A stretch of DNA of 6,895 nt from Glaciecola sp965658765 (lineage in GTDB: Bacteria > Pseudomonadota > Gammaproteobacteria > Enterobacterales > Alteromonadaceae). Location: the NCBI GenBank assembly GCA_965658765.1, contig CBFHTO010000111.1:1-6895 (forward strand). The letters run 5' to 3'. The notes under the pieces are model-generated. The model was not told where the DNA came from, did no database searches, and saw only the letters and a list, made by a program, of their open reading frames with translations. The number at the start of each line of letters is the position of its first letter. The first letter of the stretch is position 1. Of the stretch, positions 1 through 6,397 are shown in pieces. The position numbers and the translations under genes are program-made.

Positions 1-774
1 TCTCCGTTTCTTATTAAGCAAAAAATTAAGCAAGTGCTCATACACCATCAACAATTGCGCTGGCCCGTGCCAATAGAAATAAAACAGTGCGAAACCTATA
101 CTATTTTAGACATTACTCGGCGGGCAAAATACCTCTTCGTGCATACTGAGCCCGGCACTTTGATTTTCCATCTCGGTATGTCTGGAAAAATGAGAGTCGT
201 TGACAGTCACATTGAACGCAAAAAGCATGACCATATTGAGATCGTTCTGGGTTCCGGTAAGAAACTCGTATTAAATGACCCTAGGCGATTTGGTGCGTGC
301 TTGTGGCAGAGTAGTGAAGACGACGAGCCTATGTCTATATTAAGTAAACTAGGTCCCGAACCCCTAAGTGAAGCTTTTGATGTTGACTATTTATATGCGC
401 AGAGTAAAAACAGAAAGTCGCCGGTAAAAAGCTTCATAATGGATAACTCCGTAGTGGTTGGCGTTGGTAATATTTATGCAAGTGAGAGCCTTTTTAAAGC
501 CGGTATTGACCCGAGGCGAGCTGCCAATCGAATATCAAAGAAACGCTACCTTGTATTGGTTGAACATATAAAGGAAGTATTGAAAACAGCCATCCTAAAT
601 GGTGGAACGACGCTTAGAGATTTTGCCCAAGCCGACGGAAATCCTGGCTACTTTGCTCAATATCTTCATGTCTATGGAAGGGCAGGAGAGCAATGCGACA
701 AATGTAAGGTTGTGATCAAATCAAAAGTAATTGCTCAACGAAATTCCTTTTTTTGTCCACAATGTCAACGATGA
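1..774 (+). CDS. mutM: Formamidopyrimidine-DNA glycosylase (Fpg/MutM), 5' end cut by window
   Basis: Base-excision repair enzyme that removes oxidised purines such as 8-oxoguanine and nicks the abasic site. The reading frame is open from base 1, and residues before the first in-window start-like codon (GTG at 34) align with the family, so GTG 34 is an internal valine and the true start lies outside. By comparison with E. coli MutM (269 aa), about 14 residues are missing, including the catalytic Pro-Glu N-terminus. Visible family marks are RRAKYL with the catalytic lysine (near 117-134), HLGMSG, KHDH, the DPRRFGA turn, MDN..VVGVGNIYASE, GGTTLRDF, PGYFAQ..VYGR and a C-terminal zinc finger C-x2-C...C-x2-C with the AQR arginine. 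Full-length to the C-terminus, ending CPQCQR at TGA 772-774. It converges on coaD with only 16 bp between the stop codons. Identification is secure; the truncation is only a window-edge effect. Confidence 0.97.
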   Translation, partial: SPFLIKQKIKQVLIHHQQLRWPVPIEIKQCETYTILDITRRAKYLFVHTEPGTLIFHLGMSGKMRVVDSHIERKKHDHIEIVLGSGKKLVLNDPRRFGACLWQSSEDDEPMSILSKLGPEPLSEAFDVDYLYAQSKNRKSPVKSFIMDNSVVVGVGNIYASESLFKAGIDPRRAANRISKKRYLVLVEHIKEVLKTAILNGGTTLRDFAQADGNPGYFAQYLHVYGRAGEQCDKCKVVIKSKVIAQRNSFFCPQCQR

Positions 775-790
775 CTCTGATCACCAATTA

Positions 791-1279
791 TTAGCTTTCA
801 CTTAGTCTTTCAATAAGTGCTTGGCGCACGTTAGGATGGCAAAATTGCGATACATCCCCACCGTGTAAAGCGACTTCTTTGACTAAGGTTGACGAAATAA
901 ATGAGTTTTCTTCTGATGGTGTTAAAAATACGCTTTCGAGGTTAGGGTTTAAGCGCCGATTCATATTAGCAAGTTGAAACTCATATTCAAAGTCAGAAAC
1001 CGCACGTAGCCCACGAATAAGAATGCCTGCGTTATTTTGCTTGGCATATTCGGCAAGTAGTCCAGTAAAACCAGTCACTTTGACATTCTCTAAGTGAGAA
1101 CAAACATCACTGATCAACGACACTCGCTCGTCAAGCGAGAATAAGGGCTTTTTGCTAGGGTTAGACGCAATGGCAACGATGACTTCGCTGAACATGTTAG
1201 ATGCACGCACAATAAGGTCTGCATGACCATTTGTGATTGGATCAAAGGTGCCTGGATAAATTGCTCGATGCTGTGCCAT
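791..1279 (-). CDS. coaD: Phosphopantetheine adenylyltransferase (CoaD)
   Basis: Cytosolic enzyme of coenzyme A synthesis that transfers AMP from ATP to 4'-phosphopantetheine, giving dephospho-CoA. The protein is 162 residues, against 159 in E. coli. It begins with the nucleotidyltransferase signature YPGTFDPITNGH (residues 8-19; His19 is the ATP-binding histidine), followed by the SKKPLF region (Lys43 equivalent), the RGLR loop (89-92), DFEYEFQLANMNRRL and the ISSTLVKE motif (128-135). The ATG at 1279 is preceded by an A-rich AAAAAAGG site about 8 nt upstream, which supports this start. It follows kdkA on the same strand after about 170 bp, so it could be cotranscribed or use a promoter in that gap, where a nested palindrome lies. 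It converges on mutM, and no clear terminator hairpin separates them. The coaD-mutM convergence is also seen in enteric genomes, where the gene before coaD is waaA; here it is kdkA. Confidence 0.98.
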   Translation of the reverse strand: MAQHRAIYPGTFDPITNGHADLIVRASNMFSEVIVAIASNPSKKPLFSLDERVSLISDVCSHLENVKVTGFTGLLAEYAKQNNAGILIRGLRAVSDFEYEFQLANMNRRLNPNLESVFLTPSEENSFISSTLVKEVALHGGDVSQFCHPNVRQALIERLSES

Positions 1280-1389
1280 GGGTCAAACCTTTTTTGTAAA
1301 TGTTTTCGGCTAAACGAATGTAGACTGCACCTTAACGAATCGCTACCATCCAGTGCAAATTTTTATTGCTTTTTCGAAGCGTAAATTTA

Positions 1390-1436
1390 CCTTGTTATAC
1401 TATAAGACTACAAATTAGGACTAATTTTGAACAAGG
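1390..1436. repeat. Nested inverted repeat between kdkA and coaD
   Basis: An outer pair CCTTGTT (1390-1396) and AACAAGG (1430-1436), each 7 bp and perfectly complementary, encloses a second perfect palindrome AAATTAG-GA-CTAATTT (1412-1427). The element lies just downstream of the kdkA stop codon and about 110 bp upstream of the coaD start. It could be an operator or promoter region for coaD, since on the minus strand it contains TATAGT/TATAAC-like hexamers, or an RNA hairpin between the two genes. There is no uracil run following it on the minus strand, so it is not a typical intrinsic terminator. Confidence 0.4.
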
Positions 1437-1452
1437 GGTGGAATTTGATTGC

Positions 1453-2166
1453 TTAACGTTCATACGCTTGCATGAAGTGCTGCCAGTCTCCTTCACTTAC
1501 ATGATATTTGATATGTCGTCCGCGTTGTTTTTCTATAGAGCGTTTGAAGCGGGCTATATTGCTTTTTTTCCAAAAATTTCCGCTTTTTTTGAAGCATTTG
1601 TCGAAGTCTAACAAAAATACTTGCGAAGATTGTTTGATCAGGACGTTCTTAACATTTAAGTCTTTATGGCACACTTGCAGATTATGCATTTTTTTAATTT
1701 CTATACCAATTTTTTGCCATAGTTCTTTTGGTAGTGGCTTTCTTGTTAGCCACGAATGTAGTTCCTCGGTTTCTGGTATGGCTTCAGTGATAATACTCGC
1801 GCTATAGGTCAGGGTTTTGCGGTTAATAAGGGCCGCTATCGGATTAGGTACATTTAATCTGTGTTGTCGCAATAAATTTAGGATAAATAACTCTTCAAAG
1901 CATCGAGTTTGCTGCAAACTATCGTATAAGAAGGTGTTTTTTAATAACTTTGCAATCAGACCGCCACGATAATAATGCCGGAGTACCAATTCCCGATTAC
2001 CTTGCTTGAAGAAGAATACGCTCGAGCGTCCTTCTCCTATCCTTGTGACTTTTTTTTCTGCTTGCAAATGTTCAGACTCGAAATGTTCGTAAGAGATTCC
2101 GCATCGTTCCCCTTGAGGGGTCAGTAATAGGGTCTGATTGTCGCGATGCTCGACTGATATCATCAT
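1453..2166 (-). CDS. kdkA: 3-deoxy-D-manno-octulosonic acid (Kdo) kinase KdkA
   Basis: Kinase of the Kdo/WaaP family that uses ATP to phosphorylate the Kdo residue of the LPS inner core on the cytoplasmic side. With ATG 2166 the product is 237 residues, close to the H. influenzae enzyme (about 241). Features in order: GEGRSSVFFF, the RHYYRGGL motif (63-70), LQQTRCFEE, VPNPIAA, ITE, the catalytic loop HKDLNVKNVL (167-176; Asp169, Asn174), the metal-binding LLDFDK (185-190) and a C-terminal GNFWKKSNIARFKRSIEK stretch typical of KdkA. The frame stays open to a TTG at 2217, but that codon would lie at or above the likely transcription start: a perfect TATAAT is on the minus strand at 2225-2220. 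AAAGGAG lies 14 nt before ATG 2166, rather far; the adjacent ATG 2163 is further still. Divergent from the opsX-like gene, which matches its function. Orthology is strong; the exact start is less sure. Confidence 0.93.
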   Translation of the reverse strand: MMISVEHRDNQTLLLTPQGERCGISYEHFESEHLQAEKKVTRIGEGRSSVFFFKQGNRELVLRHYYRGGLIAKLLKNTFLYDSLQQTRCFEELFILNLLRQHRLNVPNPIAALINRKTLTYSASIITEAIPETEELHSWLTRKPLPKELWQKIGIEIKKMHNLQVCHKDLNVKNVLIKQSSQVFLLDFDKCFKKSGNFWKKSNIARFKRSIEKQRGRHIKYHVSEGDWQHFMQAYER

Positions 2167-2219
2167 AAGCTGTGAGGTTACTCCTTTAAAATAGGCGACA
2201 TTAAGGTAACATAGCAAAA

Positions 2220-2225
2220 ATTATA
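2220..2225 (-). promoter_or_regulatory. Possible -10 element for kdkA
   Basis: On the minus strand these bases read TATAAT, a perfect sigma-70 -10 hexamer. Transcription would start near 2213 and leave an untranslated leader of about 46 nt before ATG 2166. No good -35 hexamer is visible 16-18 bp upstream, so the call rests on the -10 match and its place in the divergent kdkA/opsX gap only. Confidence 0.35.
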
Positions 2226-2237
2226 TTACTTTGACAT

Positions 2238-2241
2238 AGGA
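2238..2241 (+). promoter_or_regulatory. Ribosome binding site fixing the TTG start of the OpsX-like gene
   Basis: AGGA lies 6 nt before the TTG at 2248-2250. No ATG or GTG in the correct frame is placed sensibly in the next codons before the conserved RLSAIGD motif, so this site decides the unusual start. Confidence 0.6.
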
Positions 2242-2247
2242 TAAGAT

Positions 2248-3270
2248 TTGGCTGATAACTCCACTCTTTGTATATTGCGTTTGTCAGCAATTGGCGACGT
2301 TTGCCATGCGCTAGCTATGGTCAGTCTTATTCAACGAAAAAGACCCGATATCGACATTACATGGGTGATCGGAAAAGTAGAGTATCAACTGGTCAAACAC
2401 TTACCAAATATTCGTTTTGTTGTTTTTGATAAGAAAGCGGGTAAAAGTGCCCTAAGCAAGCTAAAGAATGACTTGTCTGATACGACGTTTGATGCCTTAT
2501 TCGTAATGCAGGTGGCCTTAAGAGCCAATATTGTATCGCGTATGATCAAAGCGAAAAAACGCATAGGTTTTGATTTTTCACGAGCCAAAGAAGGTCATTC
2601 ATTATTCATCAATCAAAGAATCTCAAAGCAAACACATCCACATGTACTGGATGGCTTTCTCGCGTTTGCTCAAGCGATTGGCATAGAGAAAGACGATACA
2701 CCAACTTGGGATTTGCCAATCCCTGATTCAGACCAAGAGTGGCTTGAGCAAACATTGCCAGAGCAGTATGTAGTGATTAGTCCTGCTGCATCAAAAGAAG
2801 AGCGAAACTGGACTCCCGATGGGTATGCGCAGTGTATTGATTACTTGCATTCTAGAGGTCTTAAGGTAGTGCTATGCGGTGGCCCTGGTCCATTAGATAA
2901 AAACATCAGCGCTGATATAAGCGCATTAACCGAAAATATAAGCCTAAATTTAGTCGCTTGTACCACATTGACTCAACTTTTAGCGGTCCTAAAGCATGCA
3001 ATGTTTGTAATCGCACCAGATACGGGTCCTGCTCATATGGCAACAACACAAGGTACGCCCGTTATTGGCTTATATGCTCACAGCAATCCACGTCGGACAG
3101 GCCCCTATTTATCGTTAGATCGCACTGTTTCGGTCTATGATGAATGTATCTTGCAACAAAAGGGCAAAGCGTGGTCATCACTGCCATGGGGTATAAGGGC
3201 AAAAGGCAAGGACTTGATGCAAAACATAAAATTTGAAGAGCTTGCTCGCAAAATAGATGAGTTCTTGTAG
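2248..3270 (+). CDS. opsX: Glycosyltransferase family 9, OpsX / heptosyltransferase I type
   Basis: Predicted LPS inner-core heptosyltransferase, moving L-glycero-D-manno-heptose from ADP-heptose to (phosphorylated) Kdo at the inner face of the cytoplasmic membrane. The 340-residue product has the two Rossmann lobes of GT-B enzymes. The N-terminal lobe opens with ILRLSAIGDVCHALA (9-23), whose Asp17 matches the catalytic aspartate of WaaC-type enzymes, followed by ITWVIGK. The C-terminal lobe has VVISPAAS..RNWTPDGYA, VVLCGGPG and the donor-binding APDTGPAHMATTQGTPVIGLYAHSNPRRTGPY (256-287). No signal peptide or membrane helix is seen. The start is TTG 2248 with AGGA 6 nt upstream. It is divergent from kdkA with about 80 bp between starts; the same two genes are neighbours in Haemophilus (HI0260.1/HI0261, from memory). 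The family is certain; the OpsX assignment over WaaC/WaaF rests on motifs and the kdkA partner. Confidence 0.88.
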   Translation: MADNSTLCILRLSAIGDVCHALAMVSLIQRKRPDIDITWVIGKVEYQLVKHLPNIRFVVFDKKAGKSALSKLKNDLSDTTFDALFVMQVALRANIVSRMIKAKKRIGFDFSRAKEGHSLFINQRISKQTHPHVLDGFLAFAQAIGIEKDDTPTWDLPIPDSDQEWLEQTLPEQYVVISPAASKEERNWTPDGYAQCIDYLHSRGLKVVLCGGPGPLDKNISADISALTENISLNLVACTTLTQLLAVLKHAMFVIAPDTGPAHMATTQGTPVIGLYAHSNPRRTGPYLSLDRTVSVYDECILQQKGKAWSSLPWGIRAKGKDLMQNIKFEELARKIDEFL

Positions 3271-3283
3271 CGTTTTTTCGCTA
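3268..3283 (+). terminator. Weak hairpin at the opsX stop codon
   Basis: TAGCG-TTTTTT-CGCTA is a perfect 5 bp inverted repeat with a 6 nt loop, beginning on the stop codon itself. There is no T-run after the stem, so its role as a terminator is doubtful. Its CGCTA arm belongs to the GCTAA-type motifs that recur in the following intergenic region. Confidence 0.25.
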
Positions 3284-3561
3284 AGCCATGAGCATACATT
3301 TAATTATTTAAATACAAGCGGTCTATATTAGCTTGCTAAACATCAACTGACTTTTTATCAACTCACTTATATAGACTCACTTTGCCATTGAAAAGAATGT
3401 TGAGCACGTCAACCTGAGAAACTCCTTTTTTACCTAAACAAAGTAAAATTTTAGCTTTAATGGCTAATTATTTACCGATTTCCTGATTATGTCGTGACTG
3501 TGTCGTGGACAAACAAAGGCGTGCCACGCAAACTGATATCAAGCGTCGATTGAGGTCACTT
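3271..3561. promoter_or_regulatory. Upstream region of the XRE gene with several short palindromes
   Basis: This 291 bp stretch has no convincing gene. It holds inverted repeats TTAGC-TT-GCTAA (3328-3339), GTTGA-GCACG-TCAAC (3399-3413), TTAGC-TTTAATG-GCTAA (3451-3467) and GCGTG-C-CACGC (3519-3529), plus a direct repeat GTCGTG at 3491 and 3502, 11 bp apart. A possible sigma-70 promoter is CTGACT (3347-3352), a 17 bp spacer and TATAGA (3370-3375), each 4 of 6 to consensus; it would give a leader of about 180 nt. The palindromes resemble operators of helix-turn-helix regulators, so autoregulation by the following gene is a natural guess. None of these sites is proven. Confidence 0.4.
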
Positions 3562-4290
3562 ATGAAAATCAAAGTCAAACACCTACTTATAAAAAAGTTA
3601 CGGCTGCAAAAATCTTGGACTCAAGAAGACTTTGCAGAAGTGTCTGGCGTGCATTCAAGAACGATTCAGAGAATGGAAAATGAAGGCATGGTATCAGTAA
3701 AAACACTAAAGGCTGTTGCAATGGCATTGGAAGTCGAACCATATACCCTCGAGTTTTCAACCGATGAAATTGACTTTGCTCCATTATGGATGGAATTTAG
3801 AATTTTGATTTTGGCCATCACGCGACGAATGCTACCTATGAATCATAAAGAGGTGCCCAATAGCCTGATTGCAGTATTGTCACTTCTGACTTTTTCAGCC
3901 AGTTATACCTTGGTCAATTCAATTATTCTAATAGTCAGTCAACCTCAAAAGAATTTCGATAGCGTTGCAATATCTGGAATATTTGGCGTAGTCATCAGTT
4001 TTTGTATTCTGTTTGTTGCTGTTATTTATCCACTCTTTAAATTAAAAAATTGGTCGAGATATGTCATGTTAGGAATTTGTGGTGTGTTCTTTTTGATCAA
4101 TGGTGGATTACTTGGTGAAATATTGATCAAAACGACAACCAGCAAGATGTCGTTAGCCGAATTGGATCTAGACTATTTTCTAATAGCAGAATACGGCGTA
4201 AATTTAATATTTGTGTATTGGATTATCGTCATTCTCACTCGCGCGGATATCAAAAGGTTATATACAAAAAGTAAACTGCCAGAAACCTAG
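3562..4290 (+). CDS. Membrane-bound XRE-family regulator (HTH + about four TM helices)
   Basis: I do not recognise a named gene. The 242-residue product has an N-terminal Cro/C1-type helix-turn-helix (about 6-62): LLIKKLRLQKSWTQEDFAEVSGVHSRTIQRMENEG, with the Q-E-x-x-A helix 2, the S-x-R-T-I-Q-R recognition helix and the usual VKTLKAVAMALEVEP end. After a linker come four hydrophobic stretches (about 100-126, 135-160, 166-188, 205-226), so it should be a multi-pass inner-membrane protein with its DNA-binding domain in the cytoplasm. ATG 3562 has GAGG 6 nt upstream (3552-3555). The frame is open to GTG 3505, which would add a basic 19-residue tail without a comparable ribosome site. It lies 140 bp before a serine hydrolase gene on the same strand. 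It may sense a membrane or periplasmic signal, or be controlled by membrane sequestration; both are inference. Confidence 0.85.
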   Translation: MKIKVKHLLIKKLRLQKSWTQEDFAEVSGVHSRTIQRMENEGMVSVKTLKAVAMALEVEPYTLEFSTDEIDFAPLWMEFRILILAITRRMLPMNHKEVPNSLIAVLSLLTFSASYTLVNSIILIVSQPQKNFDSVAISGIFGVVISFCILFVAVIYPLFKLKNWSRYVMLGICGVFFLINGGLLGEILIKTTTSKMSLAELDLDYFLIAEYGVNLIFVYWIIVILTRADIKRLYTKSKLPET

Positions 4291-4372
4291 TATTCCGCCG
4301 TCTTAAGTCAACTTCTAAGTATTTCTGCTTAGTTACAAAATACATTTGATCATGATAGTCGCAAAGTCTTGT

Positions 4373-4389
4373 CGGTAATTTAATTGCCG
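4373..4389. promoter_or_regulatory. Palindrome upstream of the serine hydrolase gene
   Basis: CGGTAATT-T-AATTGCCG is a 17 bp palindrome in which 7 of 8 pairs are Watson-Crick and one is T-G. It ends about 40 bp before the ATG at 4431, a position suited to an operator. Its left side, TCGGTAA...AATT (4372-4385), resembles the reverse complement of 3466-3478 upstream of the XRE gene. Confidence 0.4.
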
Positions 4390-4430
4390 TTAATGGCTTG
4401 CCTATGTTTGTAAATATATTGGAAAGGCAA

Positions 4431-6383
4431 ATGAAAAATATAACCCCTATTTTATGCGTGCTCATCACATCTTTTTTGTGTTGTTTTTCTGTGCAAGCCA
4501 ATCAAAGTCGCGAGCGGAATCAATCGCCATCAAACATTACTGAGCTTAAACTCGCCTTGGCTGATTTAATCCAGCATTATGACGTACCTGCTGTTGGTAT
4601 TGCTATGGTCGATAAACATGGGCTCGTATATTTCGACGCTATTGGCTTAGCTAACAGAGAAGAGAATACCTTTGTAAATACTGATTCAGTCTTTCGTTTA
4701 GGCTCAATCTCAAAAATGCTAGTTTCCTTGAGCGTACTAAAGTTAGTTAAAGACAAAAAGCTCAACCTGCAAGATAAGCTACGAGACTTAGCGCCAGAAA
4801 TTGAGTTTGATAACCCATACGAGGCGACCCACCCAATTAGAATTACTCATCTTTTGGAACACACCACGGGCTGGGACGAACAACATTATCCAGAATTTGC
4901 GCATAATCAAACACCGTCTATTTCACTTAAAGATGGACTCGATTTTCATCCACATTCAAGGCGCTCTCGTTGGCATCCAGGTAGCAGATATGCCTATAAC
5001 AATACGGGACCCACTGTAGCTGCATATGTTATTGAAAAAATAAGTGGTAAAACATTTGAAGATTTCGTAAACACGCATTTTTTTGAAGTGCTAGATATGA
5101 GGCACAGCACATTTCTATTTGATGATATTTTTGCTTCAATGCCGACCGTCGGCTATGACGATAAGAACCGTCCAGTTAATTATCATCACTTCATCAATCG
5201 CCCTGCAAGCGCTTTAAACAGCTCTCTTAGCGATATAACGAACTTACTTGCCATGTTTATTCAGCGAGGGAAGTTCAACGGCACGCAGATTCTCAGTGAA
5301 CAGTCATTAATAAGAATGGAAACGCCAAGTTCATCGTTATCTGCTCAAAAAGGCATGCAAACCGGTTATGCCTTAAGTAACTATAGTGCTGGTTACAAGC
5401 AATGGGTTTATCGTGAGCATCGAGGTGGTATAGAAGGCTACATGTCTGAAATCTCTTATATCCCTGAGCAACAAACTGGGCACGTTATTTTAATCAATAC
5501 GAAAAACATTGCTGCTTTTCAAAAAATTTCTAATTTAGTTAAAGATTACGAAACACAAAAATTAAACCAGGACGGAGTAACTCCAGCGGCCGTGAGCCTA
5601 ATGCACGATAAAGAGAATGGCTCAAAGGAAGAGTTTGTGGCCAGTGCTCAGGCAAAATCTGCAATAGAAGGTCTATATTATGAAATTAATCCGCGAGTAG
5701 AACTGTTCAGTTTTATAAATTACATCTCTAATATGAAAACATTTTCTTTTAAGGATGAGACTCTGGTTCAAGGAAAGGCGGTTGGCTCTAGTAAGAATTA
5801 CTATCATCCAATATCAGATGATTTATATCGTTCTGACGAAACTGGATTAATTTCACTTACTAGAGTGACTGACCCGATAGAGGGCGAAGTATTGCATTAT
5901 GCTTATGGTGCTAGCGCCGTTAACACCTCAGTACTAAAAAAGATAAATCCGTGGTTAGGTTATACACAGTTGCTAATCGGATTTCTTTGGTTAGTGATTA
6001 TTGTGTTTTCACTTTTCAAAACACTAGGGATTGGGATTTCACGCTTACGTGGTCGTGATGTTCCAATTGAAGTGAAACAACTCAGGCGCTGGCCATTATT
6101 GTCGTCATGGTCATTTATTAGTATTTGGGGCTTACTTTTTGTCGCGGGTTCAAACCCATATTATTTTATGGGCGCACCAACAATTGTATCTGTTGGGGTC
6201 ATGTTGATGACAATTGCTTTTGCGCTGTGTTCACTCTTTGCTCTAGTGACTGTCATTATTAAAAAAAGTAGCACAACTAATAAAGTCAGTTATTGGTACT
6301 ACGCTGTTGCCTCTGGTACGCACTTTTGCGTAATGCTTTTTCTGCTTGAATTCGGAGTCATTGGAATTATGTTTTGGGCATAA
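4431..6383 (+). CDS. Serine hydrolase, beta-lactamase / PBP-like family, with C-terminal membrane domain
   Basis: The 650-residue product belongs to the class C beta-lactamase / DD-peptidase superfamily. A signal peptide spans about 1-23 (MKN..., hydrophobic core, VQA then NQ); no proper lipobox is seen. The catalytic domain (about 36-375) has all three motifs: SxxK as Ser92-Ile-Ser-Lys95 in FRLGSISKM, YxN as Tyr189-Asn-Asn191 in YAYNNTGP, and HxG as His330-Arg-Gly332 in EHRGGIEGY, so it should be active. A region without recognised domain (about 376-505) follows, then about four hydrophobic helices (511-532, 556-576, 582-610, 622-648), anchoring the enzyme in the inner membrane with the active site in the periplasm. 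ATG 4431 is preferred over TTG 4398 because it gives a clean signal peptide and has GGAAAGG just upstream. The substrate (peptidoglycan stem peptide, D-amino-acid peptide, ester or beta-lactam) cannot be told from sequence. The XRE membrane regulator gene precedes it. Confidence 0.9.
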   Translation: MKNITPILCVLITSFLCCFSVQANQSRERNQSPSNITELKLALADLIQHYDVPAVGIAMVDKHGLVYFDAIGLANREENTFVNTDSVFRLGSISKMLVSLSVLKLVKDKKLNLQDKLRDLAPEIEFDNPYEATHPIRITHLLEHTTGWDEQHYPEFAHNQTPSISLKDGLDFHPHSRRSRWHPGSRYAYNNTGPTVAAYVIEKISGKTFEDFVNTHFFEVLDMRHSTFLFDDIFASMPTVGYDDKNRPVNYHHFINRPASALNSSLSDITNLLAMFIQRGKFNGTQILSEQSLIRMETPSSSLSAQKGMQTGYALSNYSAGYKQWVYREHRGGIEGYMSEISYIPEQQTGHVILINTKNIAAFQKISNLVKDYETQKLNQDGVTPAAVSLMHDKENGSKEEFVASAQAKSAIEGLYYEINPRVELFSFINYISNMKTFSFKDETLVQGKAVGSSKNYYHPISDDLYRSDETGLISLTRVTDPIEGEVLHYAYGASAVNTSVLKKINPWLGYTQLLIGFLWLVIIVFSLFKTLGIGISRLRGRDVPIEVKQLRRWPLLSSWSFISIWGLLFVAGSNPYYFMGAPTIVSVGVMLMTIAFALCSLFALVTVIIKKSSTTNKVSYWYYAVASGTHFCVMLFLLEFGVIGIMFWA

Positions 6384-6397
6384 GAAAGTACATATAA

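Noticed and set aside
772..793. Bidirectional terminator between convergent mutM and coaD.
   Set aside because: No stem with a T-run could be found in or near the 16 bp gap.
1366..1611. Open frame of 81 codons on the + strand over the kdkA 3' end.
   Set aside because: Lies mostly antisense to kdkA, has low-complexity composition and no recognisable domain.
2167..2217. TTG at 2217 as the start of kdkA.
   Set aside because: It abuts the perfect TATAAT at 2225-2220 and so would lie at or above the transcription start; the extra 17 residues do not fit the family length.
3505..3561. GTG at 3505 as the start of the XRE regulator (19 extra residues, MDKQRRATQT...).
   Set aside because: No good ribosome site precedes it, the extension is outside the HTH fold, and ATG 3562 has GAGG at ideal distance.
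4398..4430. TTG at 4398 as the start of the serine hydrolase.
   Set aside because: It would put charged residues in front of an otherwise standard signal peptide; ATG 4431 has GGAAAGG upstream.
4250..4501. Open frame of 83 codons on the - strand between the XRE and hydrolase genes.
   Set aside because: Overlaps both real genes antisense, shows no domain, and the region is better explained as the hydrolase upstream region.
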